NCBI GenBank assembly: GCA_041623475.1
Contig: JBFJWU010000237.1
Location: 1 to 5,614 of the forward strand
Direction of reading: 5' to 3'
Length of the DNA stretch: 5,614 nucleotides
DNA from: JBFJWU01 sp041623475 [NCBI: bacterium]
Lineage (GTDB): Bacteria; J088
In this document: positions 1 to 5,614 of the stretch, in pieces
Numbering within the stretch: the stretch's first letter is position 1
How the letters are laid out: each line of letters begins with the position of its first letter
Position numbers and translations under genes: made by a program
The notes under the pieces: generated by a model
Databases searched by the model: none
The model's input: only the letters and a program-made list of their open reading frames with translations
Told to the model about the DNA's origin: nothing

Positions 1-139
1 CCGCATTATTACGCCCACTGGTCCGTCGCCGCTTTTCCAGCAAAGACTTCTCGGGCTTCGACCGCGTGACTTCAGCGAAACTGCTGGTCGACATATTCCG
101 TCGACTCGGCGTATAAGGCTTGTACTTCTTAACAGGCAT
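1..139 (-). CDS. rplB: 50S ribosomal protein L2, N-terminal part (gene runs off the left edge)
   Basis: The reading frame starts at an ATG at 137-139 and stays open for 46 codons to the window edge. The protein begins MPVKKYKPYTPSRR and continues with PEKSLLEKRRRTSGRNN, the usual N-terminal pattern of bacterial L2 (K-x-P-x-(S/T)-P-x-R-R, then PEKSLL and GRNN). L2 is a primary 23S rRNA-binding protein needed for subunit association and for the peptidyl-transferase centre; its RNA-binding and catalytic-site regions lie beyond this window. The start is only 4 bases after the rplW stop, and a GAAGG Shine-Dalgarno-like site lies inside the end of rplW (151-155), so translation is probably coupled to rplW. 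Order rplW-rplB is the standard S10 operon order. The identification is secure; the gene is cut only by the window boundary. Confidence 0.95.
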   Translation of the reverse strand, partial: MPVKKYKPYTPSRRNMSTSSFAEVTRSKPEKSLLEKRRRTSGRNNA

Positions 140-143
140 GATC

Positions 144-437
144 TTAAGCGCCTTCGAAAATTGGAATGGTCTGGCCTGCTTCAACCTGGACATAGGCTTT
201 CTTCCAATTGGGCCGCTTGCCCAATGTCCGGCCGAATCGCTTGACCTTGCCCCGCACAACCAGCGTGCGGACAGACTGAACATTCACATCAAAAAGTTTC
301 TCTACGGCCCGGCGAACTTCCTGCTTGCCGGCGCTTTTGTCGACTTCAAATACATAGACGTTGCCGTCGGCCTGGTTATTAAACGACTTTTCGGTAACCA
401 GCGGGCGCCGTATCACTTCATAAACATCAGGTTTCAT
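144..437 (-). CDS. rplW: 50S ribosomal protein L23
   Basis: This encodes a 97-residue L23, the protein at the polypeptide exit tunnel that binds 23S rRNA domain III and forms the docking site for trigger factor and the signal recognition particle. The L23 fold is visible as the opening PDVYEVIRRPLVTEKSF, a central YVFEVDKSAGKQEVRRAVEKLF segment split by the usual turn, then the basic loop VKRFGRTLGKRPNWKKAYV (about residues 65-83). E16 in the LVTEKS motif matches the conserved Glu of E. coli L23 that contacts trigger factor. A TTG lies one codon further upstream (438-440), but it would leave only 3 bases after the AGG of the ribosome binding site; the ATG at 435-437 has 6 and overlaps the rplD stop as TGATG. 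I therefore chose the ATG. Length is normal for the family. Confidence 0.97.
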   Translation of the reverse strand: MKPDVYEVIRRPLVTEKSFNNQADGNVYVFEVDKSAGKQEVRRAVEKLFDVNVQSVRTLVVRGKVKRFGRTLGKRPNWKKAYVQVEAGQTIPIFEGA

Positions 438-1090
438 CAATTACCTGCCTTCGCACCGCTTAGCCGCGAAAACACTTTTTCGACGGCATTGTCTGCCAGC
501 AAAACCACATCGGCGGCAAGAATGTCATAAACATTGATTCCTTCAGCCTGCAGAACACGCACGCCGTCAAGATTCCGGAATCCACGTTCGGTCGGGCTGG
601 GCACCCCGGATGCCTGCCGCCCGTCGCCGACGACAACGAGGGTGCGCTTTCCACCCGCAGCCTTGACAACGTCCTTGGCCTGCCGGGTATTTGGCGCTTC
701 GAATTGAAGACCTTTCACAACCTTGAGCTGATCATCGACGGCGCGGTCAGCCAGCGCCATTCGCAATCCAAGGCGGCGGACTTTCTTGGGCAGTTTGGGC
801 GACACCTGCTTGGTCCGTGGACCAAAGGTCGTCCCCCCGCCGCGCCACAATGGGCTGCGCCGTGTACCGGCACGAGCGCGGCCCGTGCCTTTCTGACGCC
901 ACGGTTTCGCACCACCACCACGAACTTCGGAACGTGTCTTGGTGTGCGCCGTGTGCCTTCGCTTTTTCGCTTGCTGCCAGACGACAACGGCATGCAGGAC
1001 GTCGCGTCGCGGCGTCACGTCAAGCAATCCGTCCGGCACGTTTACGGTGCCAGAATCCTTGCCAGCAATATCGACTTGTTTCAATTTCAT
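437..1090 (-). CDS. rplD: 50S ribosomal protein L4
   Basis: This encodes a 217-residue L4, of usual bacterial length. L4 binds 23S rRNA domain I, and its extended central loop lines the exit tunnel near the macrolide site. The long basic loop is evident at about residues 42-95: KTRSEVRGGGAKPWRQKG, then TGRARAG, RRSPLWRGGG and FGP. The C-terminal half carries the globular L4 domain with TLVVV (residues 150-154), RNLDGVRVL and a final VYDIL / ADVVLLADNAVEKV segment. In Gammaproteobacteria L4 also represses its own operon by acting on the S10 leader; no such leader exists here, because rpsJ follows fusA after 5 bases. The ATG lies 12 bases after the rplC stop and has only a weak purine-rich site (GAGCAGA) in front. 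The stop overlaps the rplW start by one base. Confidence 0.97.
   Translation of the reverse strand: MKLKQVDIAGKDSGTVNVPDGLLDVTPRRDVLHAVVVWQQAKKRRHTAHTKTRSEVRGGGAKPWRQKGTGRARAGTRRSPLWRGGGTTFGPRTKQVSPKLPKKVRRLGLRMALADRAVDDQLKVVKGLQFEAPNTRQAKDVVKAAGGKRTLVVVGDGRQASGVPSPTERGFRNLDGVRVLQAEGINVYDILAADVVLLADNAVEKVFSRLSGAKAGN
444..451 (-). promoter_or_regulatory. Ribosome binding site that decides the rplW start
   Basis: On the minus strand the bases read AAGGCAGG, inside the last codons of rplD. The final AGG (444-446) is 6 bases before the ATG of rplW but only 3 before the in-frame TTG just upstream. Normal spacing therefore favours the ATG at 435-437. Its position inside rplD, together with the TGATG overlap, fits termination-reinitiation coupling. 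Confidence 0.6.
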
Positions 1091-1102
1091 AATCTGCTCG
1101 CG

Positions 1103-1726
1103 TTACCCTGCCTTGGTGACTCGGACGACGCTGTTACGCGCGCCCGGCACTGAGCCGTCGACCAGGATCAGGTTGTCTTCTGTCAGGACATCGACAACGC
1201 TGAGATTGCGGACCATCTTGTTTACGTTTCCGTATTGGCCAGGCATCTTTTTGCCCTTGTCGACGCGACCGGGATCGCTGGCATTTCCAATACTTCCCGG
1301 TGCACGATGAAAATTTGAACCGTGGCTGGCACGACCACCGCGGAAACCATGCCGTTTGTGAACACCGGCAAACCCTTTGCCCTTGGTTCGGCCACGGACA
1401 TCTACCTTGTCGCCAGCAGTAAACGTTTCGGCGTTCAATTGTGTCCCGACCTCGGGAAGTTCGTCGCCATCCCAGGCGAACTCTGCCAGATGCCGGAATG
1501 CGTCGACACCCTGCACCTGGAACACGCCACGCATCGGCTTGGTCAAGCGGTCGGCATTGACAGCGTCAAACCCGACAACAACTGCGCGGTATCCGTTGCG
1601 TTCTTCGGTTCGGACATCGACAACCGTGCACGGACCGACCTGGACAACAGTAACCCCCCTGGAGTTTCCGTCCTCGTCGAACACTCTTGTCATTCCGACT
1701 TTGCGCCCCAGCAGACCGGTTCCCAT
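1103..1726 (-). CDS. rplC: 50S ribosomal protein L3
   Basis: This encodes a 207-residue L3, a primary 23S rRNA assembly protein with a globular barrel domain and a long loop reaching the peptidyl-transferase centre. Family marks are [12 protein letters not shown] at the N-terminus, [15 protein letters not shown] (about 114-128), [14 protein letters not shown] (134-147) and [11 protein letters not shown] (157-167). Position 148 is Asn, where Proteobacteria such as E. coli have a Gln that PrmB methylates (E. coli Q150), so this modification is probably not made here. The ATG overlaps the rpsJ stop by one base as TGATG. A good Shine-Dalgarno sequence, AAGGAAG (1734-1740), lies inside the last codons of rpsJ, 7 bases from the start, so coupled translation with rpsJ is likely. 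The ATG gives the expected [12 protein letters not shown] opening. Confidence 0.97.
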   Translation of the reverse strand: MGTGLLGRKVGMTRVFDEDGNSRGVTVVQVGPCTVVDVRTEERNGYRAVVVGFDAVNADRLTKPMRGVFQVQGVDAFRHLAEFAWDGDELPEVGTQLNAETFTAGDKVDVRGRTKGKGFAGVHKRHGFRGGRASHGSNFHRAPGSIGNASDPGRVDKGKKMPGQYGNVNKMVRNLSVVDVLTEDNLILVDGSVPGARNSVVRVTKAG

Positions 1727-2058
1727 CAGTTAACTTCCTTCGCCTTCATCTGCTTGACCTCGACACTGACTCCGGCCGCAAGGTTAAGCTTCATCAGGGC
1801 ATCAATCGTCGTCCCGGTGGGTTCGATAATATCCAGCAACCGGCGATGGGTGCGCGTTTCAAACTGCTCACGACTGCGTTTGTCGACGTGCGGACCACGA
1901 ATAACGGTATACCGTTCAATCCGGGTCGGCAGCGGACTGGGCCCAGACACGCGCGCACCTGACCGCTTGGCCGTATCGACGATCTCGGCGACAGCCTGGT
2001 CGAGGAGCTTGTAGTCGAATGATTTCAACTTGATTCGAATGACTTGATCAGACGACAT
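1726..2058 (-). CDS. rpsJ: 30S ribosomal protein S10 (also NusE)
   Basis: This encodes a 110-residue S10. S10 binds the 16S rRNA 3' domain in the 30S head; as NusE it also pairs with NusB in transcription antitermination and links RNA polymerase to ribosomes. Visible marks are [15 protein letters not shown], the long loop with [14 protein letters not shown] (about 39-52), [19 protein letters not shown] (56-74) and the closing DIIEPT and [11 protein letters not shown]. Most S10 proteins are 102-105 residues and end near this last segment; here about 8 extra residues (QMKAKEVN) follow. The DNA for that tail contains the rplC ribosome binding site, which may explain it. The start is 5 bases after the fusA stop. 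A GAGGA site (2071-2075) in the fusA end has a rather long 12-base spacing. tuf is missing between fusA and this gene. Confidence 0.97.
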   Translation of the reverse strand: MSSDQVIRIKLKSFDYKLLDQAVAEIVDTAKRSGARVSGPSPLPTRIERYTVIRGPHVDKRSREQFETRTHRRLLDIIEPTGTTIDALMKLNLAAGVSVEVKQMKAKEVN

Positions 2059-2063
2059 ATTAA

Positions 2064-4193
2064 TTACGCTTCCTCAGTAACCTTGCCAGCGCTCTTGGCA
2101 ATAATTTCCTGCGCCACGTTGTTTGGCACCGGGTCATATTTGTCAAATTGCATTGTGTAAGACGCCCGCCCCTGGGTCATTGACCTCAGGTCTGTCGCAT
2201 ACCCGAACATCTGGGACAGCGGCACTTCGGCGCTGACAACCTGCGCATTGCCACGCACACCCATACCCTGGACGCGGCCGCGGCGCGAGTTCAGGTCGCC
2301 AATCACATCGCCCATAAAGTCCTCAGGGACGACGACCTCGACCTTCATCACTGGTTCCATCAGGATCGCACCTGCCTGGACAGCACCCTTCTTGAATGCC
2401 ATCGAAGCACAGATCTTGAACGCCATTTCACTGGAGTCGACCTCGTGGAACGAGCCATCGTGCAGTGTCGCCTTGACACCAACCAACGGGTAGCCGGCCA
2501 GGACACCATTGTCCATTGCTTCGCGAATCCCTTTTTCTACCGCAGGGATATATTCACGCGGAATCGATCCGCCGGAAATCTTGTTCTCAAACAAAAAGAC
2601 CGCTTCAGGCTCATCGCCTTCAGTTTCCGCCTCTTCAGGGGCCAGCGGTTCCAGATCGATAACGACGTGACCATACTGACCGCGACCACCCGTCTGCTTG
2701 ATGTACTTGTGCTCAACGCCCTGGGCCGGCTTGGTGATCGTCTCCCGATATGCAACCTGCGGTGCACCGACATTTGCCTCGACCTTGAACTCACGGAACA
2801 GGCGATCAACAATAATCTCGAGGTGGAGTTCACCCATCCCGCTGATGATGGTCTGTCCGGTCTCGTGGTCAACGCGAACGCGGAAGCTGGGATCCTCGAC
2901 CGCCAGCTTCGCGAGCGCCGTAGACAACTTTTCGTGGTCAGCCTTGGTTTTGGGTTCGATCGCGACCGAAATAACCGGATCAGGAAAATCCATTTTTTCC
3001 AGCAGGATCGGCTCCTTGGGATCGCACAGCGTATCGCCGGTGACAACATTCTTGAGCCCGACGATTGCGCCAATCTCGCCAGTCGGAAGGCTGTCGACCT
3101 CTTCGCGCTTGTTGGCGTGCATCCGCAGTACCCGGCCAACACGTTCCTTGTTACCACTGGCTGCGTTCAGGATGTAGCTGGAGCTGTCCAGCGAACCAGA
3201 ATACACACGTACGTACGCCAACTGACCAACAAACGGGTCGGTCTGGATCTTGAACGCAATCGCAGACAACGGAGATTCCGTGTTGGGCTTGCGGCGCATC
3301 TCGTCGTTTGAATCGACATCAAAGCCAATGACATCGCCGATATCAATCGGGCTGGGCAAATAGGCCACAACGGCATCAAGCAGCGGCTGGACACCCTTGT
3401 TCTTAAAGGCGGTCCCGCAAAGCACCGGCACAATATGCATCCCGATTGTCGACAACCGGATACCACGCACCAGTTCCTCTTCGCTGAGGTCGCCATTTTC
3501 CAGATACGCGTTCATCAGGTCTTCGTCGTTTTCGGCAACCGATTCGAGCAGCTCTTCACGGGCAGCGTCTGCCTCGTCCTGCAAATCAGCGGGAATATCA
3601 ACCAGTTCGAACTTGGCACCCAGATCTTCGTTCTGCCAGATAATGGCTTTCATCTTGACCAGGTCAACCACGCCCTGAAAATCTTCTTCGGCACCGATAG
3701 GCAACTGCAGCCGTACGGCCTTGTGGCCAAGCCGGTCCTCAATCATTCCAACAACATTCGCGAAATCAGCACCAACACGGTCCATCTTGTTGACAAATGC
3801 AATCCGGGGGACTTTGTAACGGTCGGCCTGGCGCCAAACCGTCTCGGATTGCGGCTCGACCCCGCCAACAGCACAAAACACTCCGACGGCGCCGTCAAGG
3901 ACGCGCAGCGAGCGCTCAACTTCAATTGTGAAATCGACGTGCCCTGGCGTATCAATGATGTTGACCTGATAGTCGCCCCAGAAGCACGTTGTTGCCGCGC
4001 TGGTAATCGTGATACCGCGTTCCTGCTCCTGCTCCATCCAGTCCATGGTTGCAGAGCCCTCGTGGACCTCACCGATTTTGTAATTTACACCGGTGTAGTA
4101 GAGGATACGCTCGGTTGTCGTAGTTTTTCCGGCATCAATATGGGCCATGATGCCGATATTGCGCAGTCGTTCCAATGGTATGGTGCCTGACAT
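2064..4193 (-). CDS. fusA: Translation elongation factor G (EF-G)
   Basis: This encodes a 709-residue EF-G, the cytoplasmic GTPase that drives tRNA-mRNA translocation and, with RRF, ribosome recycling. GTPase motifs are intact: P-loop AHIDAGKT (17-24), switch I with RGITI (59-63), DTPGH (81-85), NKMD (135-138) and the G5 motif around GTAF (260-263). The G' subdomain, domain II (about 300-400), III, IV and V follow in order. The domain IV tip carries HEVDSSE (from H583), the loop that enters the decoding site. Domain IV has an acidic stretch, [14 protein letters not shown] (519-532), where most EF-Gs have only a few residues; this largely accounts for the length slightly above the usual 690-704. 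The ATG has GGAG at 4201-4204, 7 bases upstream, and is 24 bases after rpsG. Position in the str operon points to the canonical EF-G1 rather than an EF-G2 paralogue. Confidence 0.98.
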   Translation of the reverse strand: MSGTIPLERLRNIGIMAHIDAGKTTTTERILYYTGVNYKIGEVHEGSATMDWMEQEQERGITITSAATTCFWGDYQVNIIDTPGHVDFTIEVERSLRVLDGAVGVFCAVGGVEPQSETVWRQADRYKVPRIAFVNKMDRVGADFANVVGMIEDRLGHKAVRLQLPIGAEEDFQGVVDLVKMKAIIWQNEDLGAKFELVDIPADLQDEADAAREELLESVAENDEDLMNAYLENGDLSEEELVRGIRLSTIGMHIVPVLCGTAFKNKGVQPLLDAVVAYLPSPIDIGDVIGFDVDSNDEMRRKPNTESPLSAIAFKIQTDPFVGQLAYVRVYSGSLDSSSYILNAASGNKERVGRVLRMHANKREEVDSLPTGEIGAIVGLKNVVTGDTLCDPKEPILLEKMDFPDPVISVAIEPKTKADHEKLSTALAKLAVEDPSFRVRVDHETGQTIISGMGELHLEIIVDRLFREFKVEANVGAPQVAYRETITKPAQGVEHKYIKQTGGRGQYGHVVIDLEPLAPEEAETEGDEPEAVFLFENKISGGSIPREYIPAVEKGIREAMDNGVLAGYPLVGVKATLHDGSFHEVDSSEMAFKICASMAFKKGAVQAGAILMEPVMKVEVVVPEDFMGDVIGDLNSRRGRVQGMGVRGNAQVVSAEVPLSQMFGYATDLRSMTQGRASYTMQFDKYDPVPNNVAQEIIAKSAGKVTEEA
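2598..2639 (-). other. Acidic insertion in EF-G domain IV
   Basis: These 14 codons encode residues 519-532, [14 protein letters not shown], which contain seven acidic residues. They lie between the conserved strand [11 protein letters not shown] and [16 protein letters not shown]. In E. coli and most other EF-Gs as I recall them this linker is about 8-10 residues; here the whole stretch between VIDLEP and FENK is about 18. The segment is in frame and the flanking domain IV motifs are intact, so it is a surface loop expansion and not a frameshift. The exact size needs an alignment. Confidence 0.6.
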
Positions 4194-4217
4194 TTACGGT
4201 CTCCGATCAGGTTCGCG

Positions 4218-4688
4218 CTACCAGCGGTAGTGGGAAAATGCGCGGTTTGCCTCGGCCATGCGATGCGTGTCTTCACGCTTGCGCACGGCGGTCCCGCGAC
4301 CGTTATAGGCATCGGTCAATTCGCCAGTCAAACGTTCAACCATCGTGCGTTCGCTGCGTGCACGGGCCGCTGTAAGCAGCCACCGCATCGCCAACGCGGT
4401 CCGTCGCTTGGGTCGCACTTCGACGGGAACCTGGTAGGTTGCGCCACCAACCCTGCGACTGCGGACCTCAACCTGAGGCCGGATGGATTCAATCGCCCTG
4501 TGAAACACCTCAACCGGGTTACGACCCAGCTTCAAGGCGATCTCGTCGAACGAACCATACATGATCCGCTCGGCAGTCGACCGTTTACCGTCTTTTTGCA
4601 TCAGGTTGATGAACTTGGTCACCAGCACGTCCCCATACTTGGGGTCGGGCAGAACCTTACGCTCGAAATTTGTGCGACGTCGCGCCAT
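4218..4688 (-). CDS. rpsG: 30S ribosomal protein S7
   Basis: This encodes a 156-residue S7, the standard short form. S7 is the primary assembly protein of the 30S head; it binds the 16S rRNA 3' major domain and lines the E site. Family marks are the basic N-terminus with LPDPKYGD (13-20), [16 protein letters not shown] (25-40), the beta-hairpin [17 protein letters not shown] (77-93), [10 protein letters not shown] (95-104) and the C-terminal [20 protein letters not shown]. The gene lies 32 bases after rpsL and 24 before fusA, the classic str operon order. A GAAGG site (4698-4702) is 9 bases before the ATG. In E. coli S7 represses its own operon by binding the rpsL-rpsG gap of roughly 100 bases; this much shorter gap holds only a small palindrome, so that mechanism is not evident here. 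The gene ends with TAG. Confidence 0.98.
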   Translation of the reverse strand: MARRRTNFERKVLPDPKYGDVLVTKFINLMQKDGKRSTAERIMYGSFDEIALKLGRNPVEVFHRAIESIRPQVEVRSRRVGGATYQVPVEVRPKRRTALAMRWLLTAARARSERTMVERLTGELTDAYNGRGTAVRKREDTHRMAEANRAFSHYRW

Positions 4689-4707
4689 CTATTAAAACCT
4701 TCGATAC

Positions 4708-4719
4708 TTTCAGCTGAAA
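4708..4719. repeat. 12-base perfect palindrome in the rpsL-rpsG gap
   Basis: The bases TTTCAGCTGAAA form a perfect inverted repeat starting 2 bases after the rpsL stop. As RNA they could form only a 4-base-pair stem with a 4-base AGCU loop, which is weak. Its place matches that of the E. coli S7 repressor site, but it is far smaller. It may be chance or a minor structural element. Confidence 0.35.
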
Positions 4720-4720
4720 A

Positions 4721-5092
4721 TTACTTGGGCCGCTTGGTCCCGTATTTTGATCGCCCTTGCATCCGCCCCTGCACGCCCAGGGTATCCAGGGCTCCACGAA
4801 TGACGTGGTAGCGAACACCCGGCAAGTCCTTGACACGACCACCACGAATCAGGACCACACTGTGCTCCTGAAGGTTGTGCCCTTCGCCAGGGATATAGGC
4901 CGTTACTTCCATTCCGTTAGTCAGACGCACACGCGCAACCTTGCGCAGCGCCGAATTCGGTTTCTTCGGGGTCGTGATATAGACACGCGTACAGACACCG
5001 CGACGCTGAGGACAACTCTGCAGCGCAGGCGCTTTTTCCTTTTTCCGCTTCTGCTTACGCGAGCGGCGTACCAGTTGGTTAATTGTAGGCAT
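4721..5092 (-). CDS. rpsL: 30S ribosomal protein S12
   Basis: This encodes a 123-residue S12, the decoding-centre protein that monitors codon-anticodon pairing and is the target of streptomycin-resistance mutations. The sequence opens [20 protein letters not shown] and has [12 protein letters not shown] (27-38), [13 protein letters not shown] (40-52), [20 protein letters not shown] (67-86) and [10 protein letters not shown] (87-96), ending in [10 protein letters not shown]43 and K88, the usual resistance positions, are both wild-type Lys; D89 is the residue methylthiolated by RimO. The frame is open 13 codons further to a TTG at about 5131, but that falls at the predicted transcription start and lacks family support; the ATG at 5090-5092 gives the canonical N-terminus and has GGGAAG (5098-5103) 5 bases upstream. 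It is the first gene of the operon. Confidence 0.98.
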   Translation of the reverse strand: MPTINQLVRRSRKQKRKKEKAPALQSCPQRRGVCTRVYITTPKKPNSALRKVARVRLTNGMEVTAYIPGEGHNLQEHSVVLIRGGRVKDLPGVRYHVIRGALDTLGVQGRMQGRSKYGTKRPK

Positions 5093-5106
5093 AAAATCTT
5101 CCCGAG

Positions 5107-5120
5107 TCGCCCTGGGGCGA
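5107..5120 (-). promoter_or_regulatory. Small hairpin in the rpsL leader
   Basis: On the minus strand the bases TCGCCCCAGGGCGA form a 5-base-pair GC-rich stem (UCGCC/GGCGA) with a CCAG loop. It occupies the middle of the predicted leader of about 40 nucleotides and ends 3 bases before the rpsL ribosome binding site (5098-5103). It may affect translation start or mRNA stability. No known ribosomal protein leader motif is recognisable. Confidence 0.4.
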
Positions 5121-5137
5121 ATTCGACACAAACAATG

Positions 5138-5167
5138 AGTGTATCAGTGAATTTAAATTCCTGTCAA
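5138..5167 (-). promoter_or_regulatory. Sigma70-type promoter for the rpsL operon
   Basis: On the minus strand a perfect -35 hexamer TTGACA (5162-5167) is followed after 18 bases by the -10 hexamer TACACT (5138-5143), with a TG one base upstream forming an extended -10 (TGATACACT). Transcription would start near 5130-5132, giving a leader of about 40 nucleotides before the rpsL ATG. It is the only strong promoter-like pair I see, and no other gap in the operon is long enough to hold one, so it probably drives all eight genes. The bases just after the -10 (CATTGTTT) are not GC-rich. The spacer is almost filled by a perfect palindrome. Confidence 0.75.
5149..5160. repeat. Perfect 12-base palindrome in the promoter spacer (possible operator)
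   Basis: The bases GAATTTAAATTC read the same on both strands. They fall between the -35 and -10 elements of the rpsL promoter, leaving 1 base to the -35 and 5 bases to the -10. A dyad in a spacer is a classic place for a repressor or a distorting activator to bind, but AT-rich palindromes also occur by chance. No regulator gene is visible nearby. Confidence 0.4.
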
Positions 5168-5173
5168 ACCGTC

Positions 5174-5190
5174 GGGCGCAAAAATCGCCC
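5174..5190 (-). terminator. Intergenic hairpin, possible weak terminator of the glycosyltransferase gene
   Basis: On the minus strand GGGCG and CGCCC form a 5-base-pair stem around a 7-base ATTTTTG loop; imperfect pairing may extend it to about 5170-5195. It lies about 55 bases after the glycosyltransferase stop and just upstream of the rpsL -35 box. No run of T follows the stem (GACGGTTTGACA), so it does not meet the usual intrinsic terminator pattern. It could instead protect the 3' end of the upstream mRNA. Confidence 0.3.
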
Positions 5191-5243
5191 TGCCGGGTCC
5201 CGACCTGGGATCGACTGGATGACATACCAAACGGCCAAAAGAT

Positions 5244-5614
5244 TTAACCGTTTCGGACCAGAGAATTGTACACGGAAAGGTAGGATCTGGCCATCCGGTC
5301 TGCCCCGAATTCCCGGACACGGGATGCAGCCCGTTCCACCATCGGTACAGGGTCATGGTCGCGACAGATGGTCTGGATACAATTCGCGAGTTCGGATGCA
5401 TCACCGGATCGAAACGTAAGGGCGGTCTCGCCCTGTTGAACAAGATCAGAGGTGCCGTCGATGTCAGACGCAATTACCGGAATACGAAAATGAAAGGCAT
5501 CAAGGAGGACAGTTCCCAGGCCTTCGTGGATCGACGGCAGCACGAACAGGTCGGCAGCAGCAAACCACGCATCAGGTTCGAACGAAAAGCCAGGGAAATG
5601 GACACGGCCAGCGA
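5244..5614 (-). CDS. Glycosyltransferase, GT4-type (GT-B fold), C-terminal part
   Basis: The last 122 codons of a gene that enters from the right edge are present, ending in TAA. The fragment matches the nucleotide-sugar-binding C-terminal domain of GT4 glycosyltransferases: VHFPGFS, then WFAAADLFVLPSIHEGLG, TVLLDAF, PVIASDIDGTSDLV and a QQGETALTF turn, followed by helices ending in SLVRNG. The E-x7-E motif that contacts the donor sugar phosphate appears as E-GLGTVLL-D (Glu at 5523-5525, Asp at 5499-5501), so the second acid is Asp. Such enzymes use UDP- or GDP-sugars and often build lipopolysaccharide, capsule or other surface glycans; the acceptor and sugar cannot be told from this part. 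It reads the same way as rpsL but is separated by about 150 bases with its own promoter for rpsL, so it probably belongs to a different operon upstream. Confidence 0.85.
   Translation of the reverse strand, partial: AGRVHFPGFSFEPDAWFAAADLFVLPSIHEGLGTVLLDAFHFRIPVIASDIDGTSDLVQQGETALTFRSGDASELANCIQTICRDHDPVPMVERAASRVREFGADRMARSYLSVYNSLVRNG

Noticed and set aside
438-440. TTG as the rplW start, one codon upstream of the ATG
   Set aside because: It would leave only 3 bases after the AGG of the ribosome binding site, while the adjacent ATG has normal spacing and the TGATG overlap.
1322-2014. A 230-codon open frame on the plus strand across rplC and rpsJ
   Set aside because: It spans two well-identified ribosomal protein genes on the other strand and carries no recognisable motifs.
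2445-3311. A 288-codon open frame on the plus strand opposite fusA
   Set aside because: It is wholly antisense to a clear EF-G gene, has no recognisable domain, and arises from the codon bias of the real gene.
3435-4190. A 251-codon open frame on the plus strand opposite the 5' part of fusA
   Set aside because: Same reason: it mirrors the GTPase domain of EF-G and its translation resembles no protein family.
5093-5131. An N-terminally extended rpsL start at a TTG
   Set aside because: The added 13 residues are absent from S12 proteins, and the TTG coincides with the predicted transcription start, so it would not lie within a translated leader.
5093-5243. A tRNA, boxA antitermination site or known riboswitch in the intergenic region
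   Set aside because: No cloverleaf, boxA-like sequence or known conserved RNA motif is visible; the region holds only the promoter, palindrome and two small hairpins.
1-5614. A mobile element, CRISPR array or defence system
   Set aside because: There are no spaced direct repeats, transposase or integrase motifs or terminal repeats; the coding sequence is almost entirely conserved translation genes.

Overview
This window is a minus-strand block of core translation genes from a bacterial chromosome. In transcription order (right to left) it holds the end of a glycosyltransferase gene, a 150-base intergenic region with a clear sigma70-type promoter, then rpsL, rpsG, fusA, rpsJ, rplC, rplD, rplW and the first 46 codons of rplB. 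This is the str operon (S12, S7, EF-G) joined directly to the start of the S10 operon (S10, L3, L4, L23, L2). The gene for EF-Tu (tuf), which in many bacteria sits between fusA and rpsJ, is absent. Only 5 bases separate the fusA stop from the rpsJ start.

Layout: bases 1-139 are rplB (5' part); 144-437 rplW; 437-1090 rplD; 1103-1726 rplC; 1726-2058 rpsJ; 2064-4193 fusA; 4218-4688 rpsG; 4721-5092 rpsL; 5093-5243 leader, promoter and intergenic hairpins; 5244-5614 the 3' part of a GT4-type glycosyltransferase gene. Gaps inside the operon run from a 1-base overlap (TGATG, twice) to 32 bases, so the genes are very likely co-transcribed from the promoter at 5138-5167 and partly translationally coupled. 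All seven complete proteins have near-normal family lengths and intact signature motifs.

Organism: the moderately GC-rich DNA, Shine-Dalgarno-like sites before most genes, an E. coli-like TTGACA / extended -10 promoter, and the S12 and EF-G sequences suggest a Gram-negative bacterium, perhaps deltaproteobacteria-like or a related uncultivated lineage. From memory, the fusA-rpsJ junction without tuf is also found in Desulfovibrio and in Bacteroidetes. The phylum cannot be fixed from this window alone.

This is essentially an ordinary housekeeping region and I see no undescribed system in it. The points most worth a second look are a perfect 12-base palindrome filling the spacer of the ribosomal promoter, an acidic insertion in EF-G domain IV, and the tuf-less fusion of the str and S10 operons with no room for an S10 leader.
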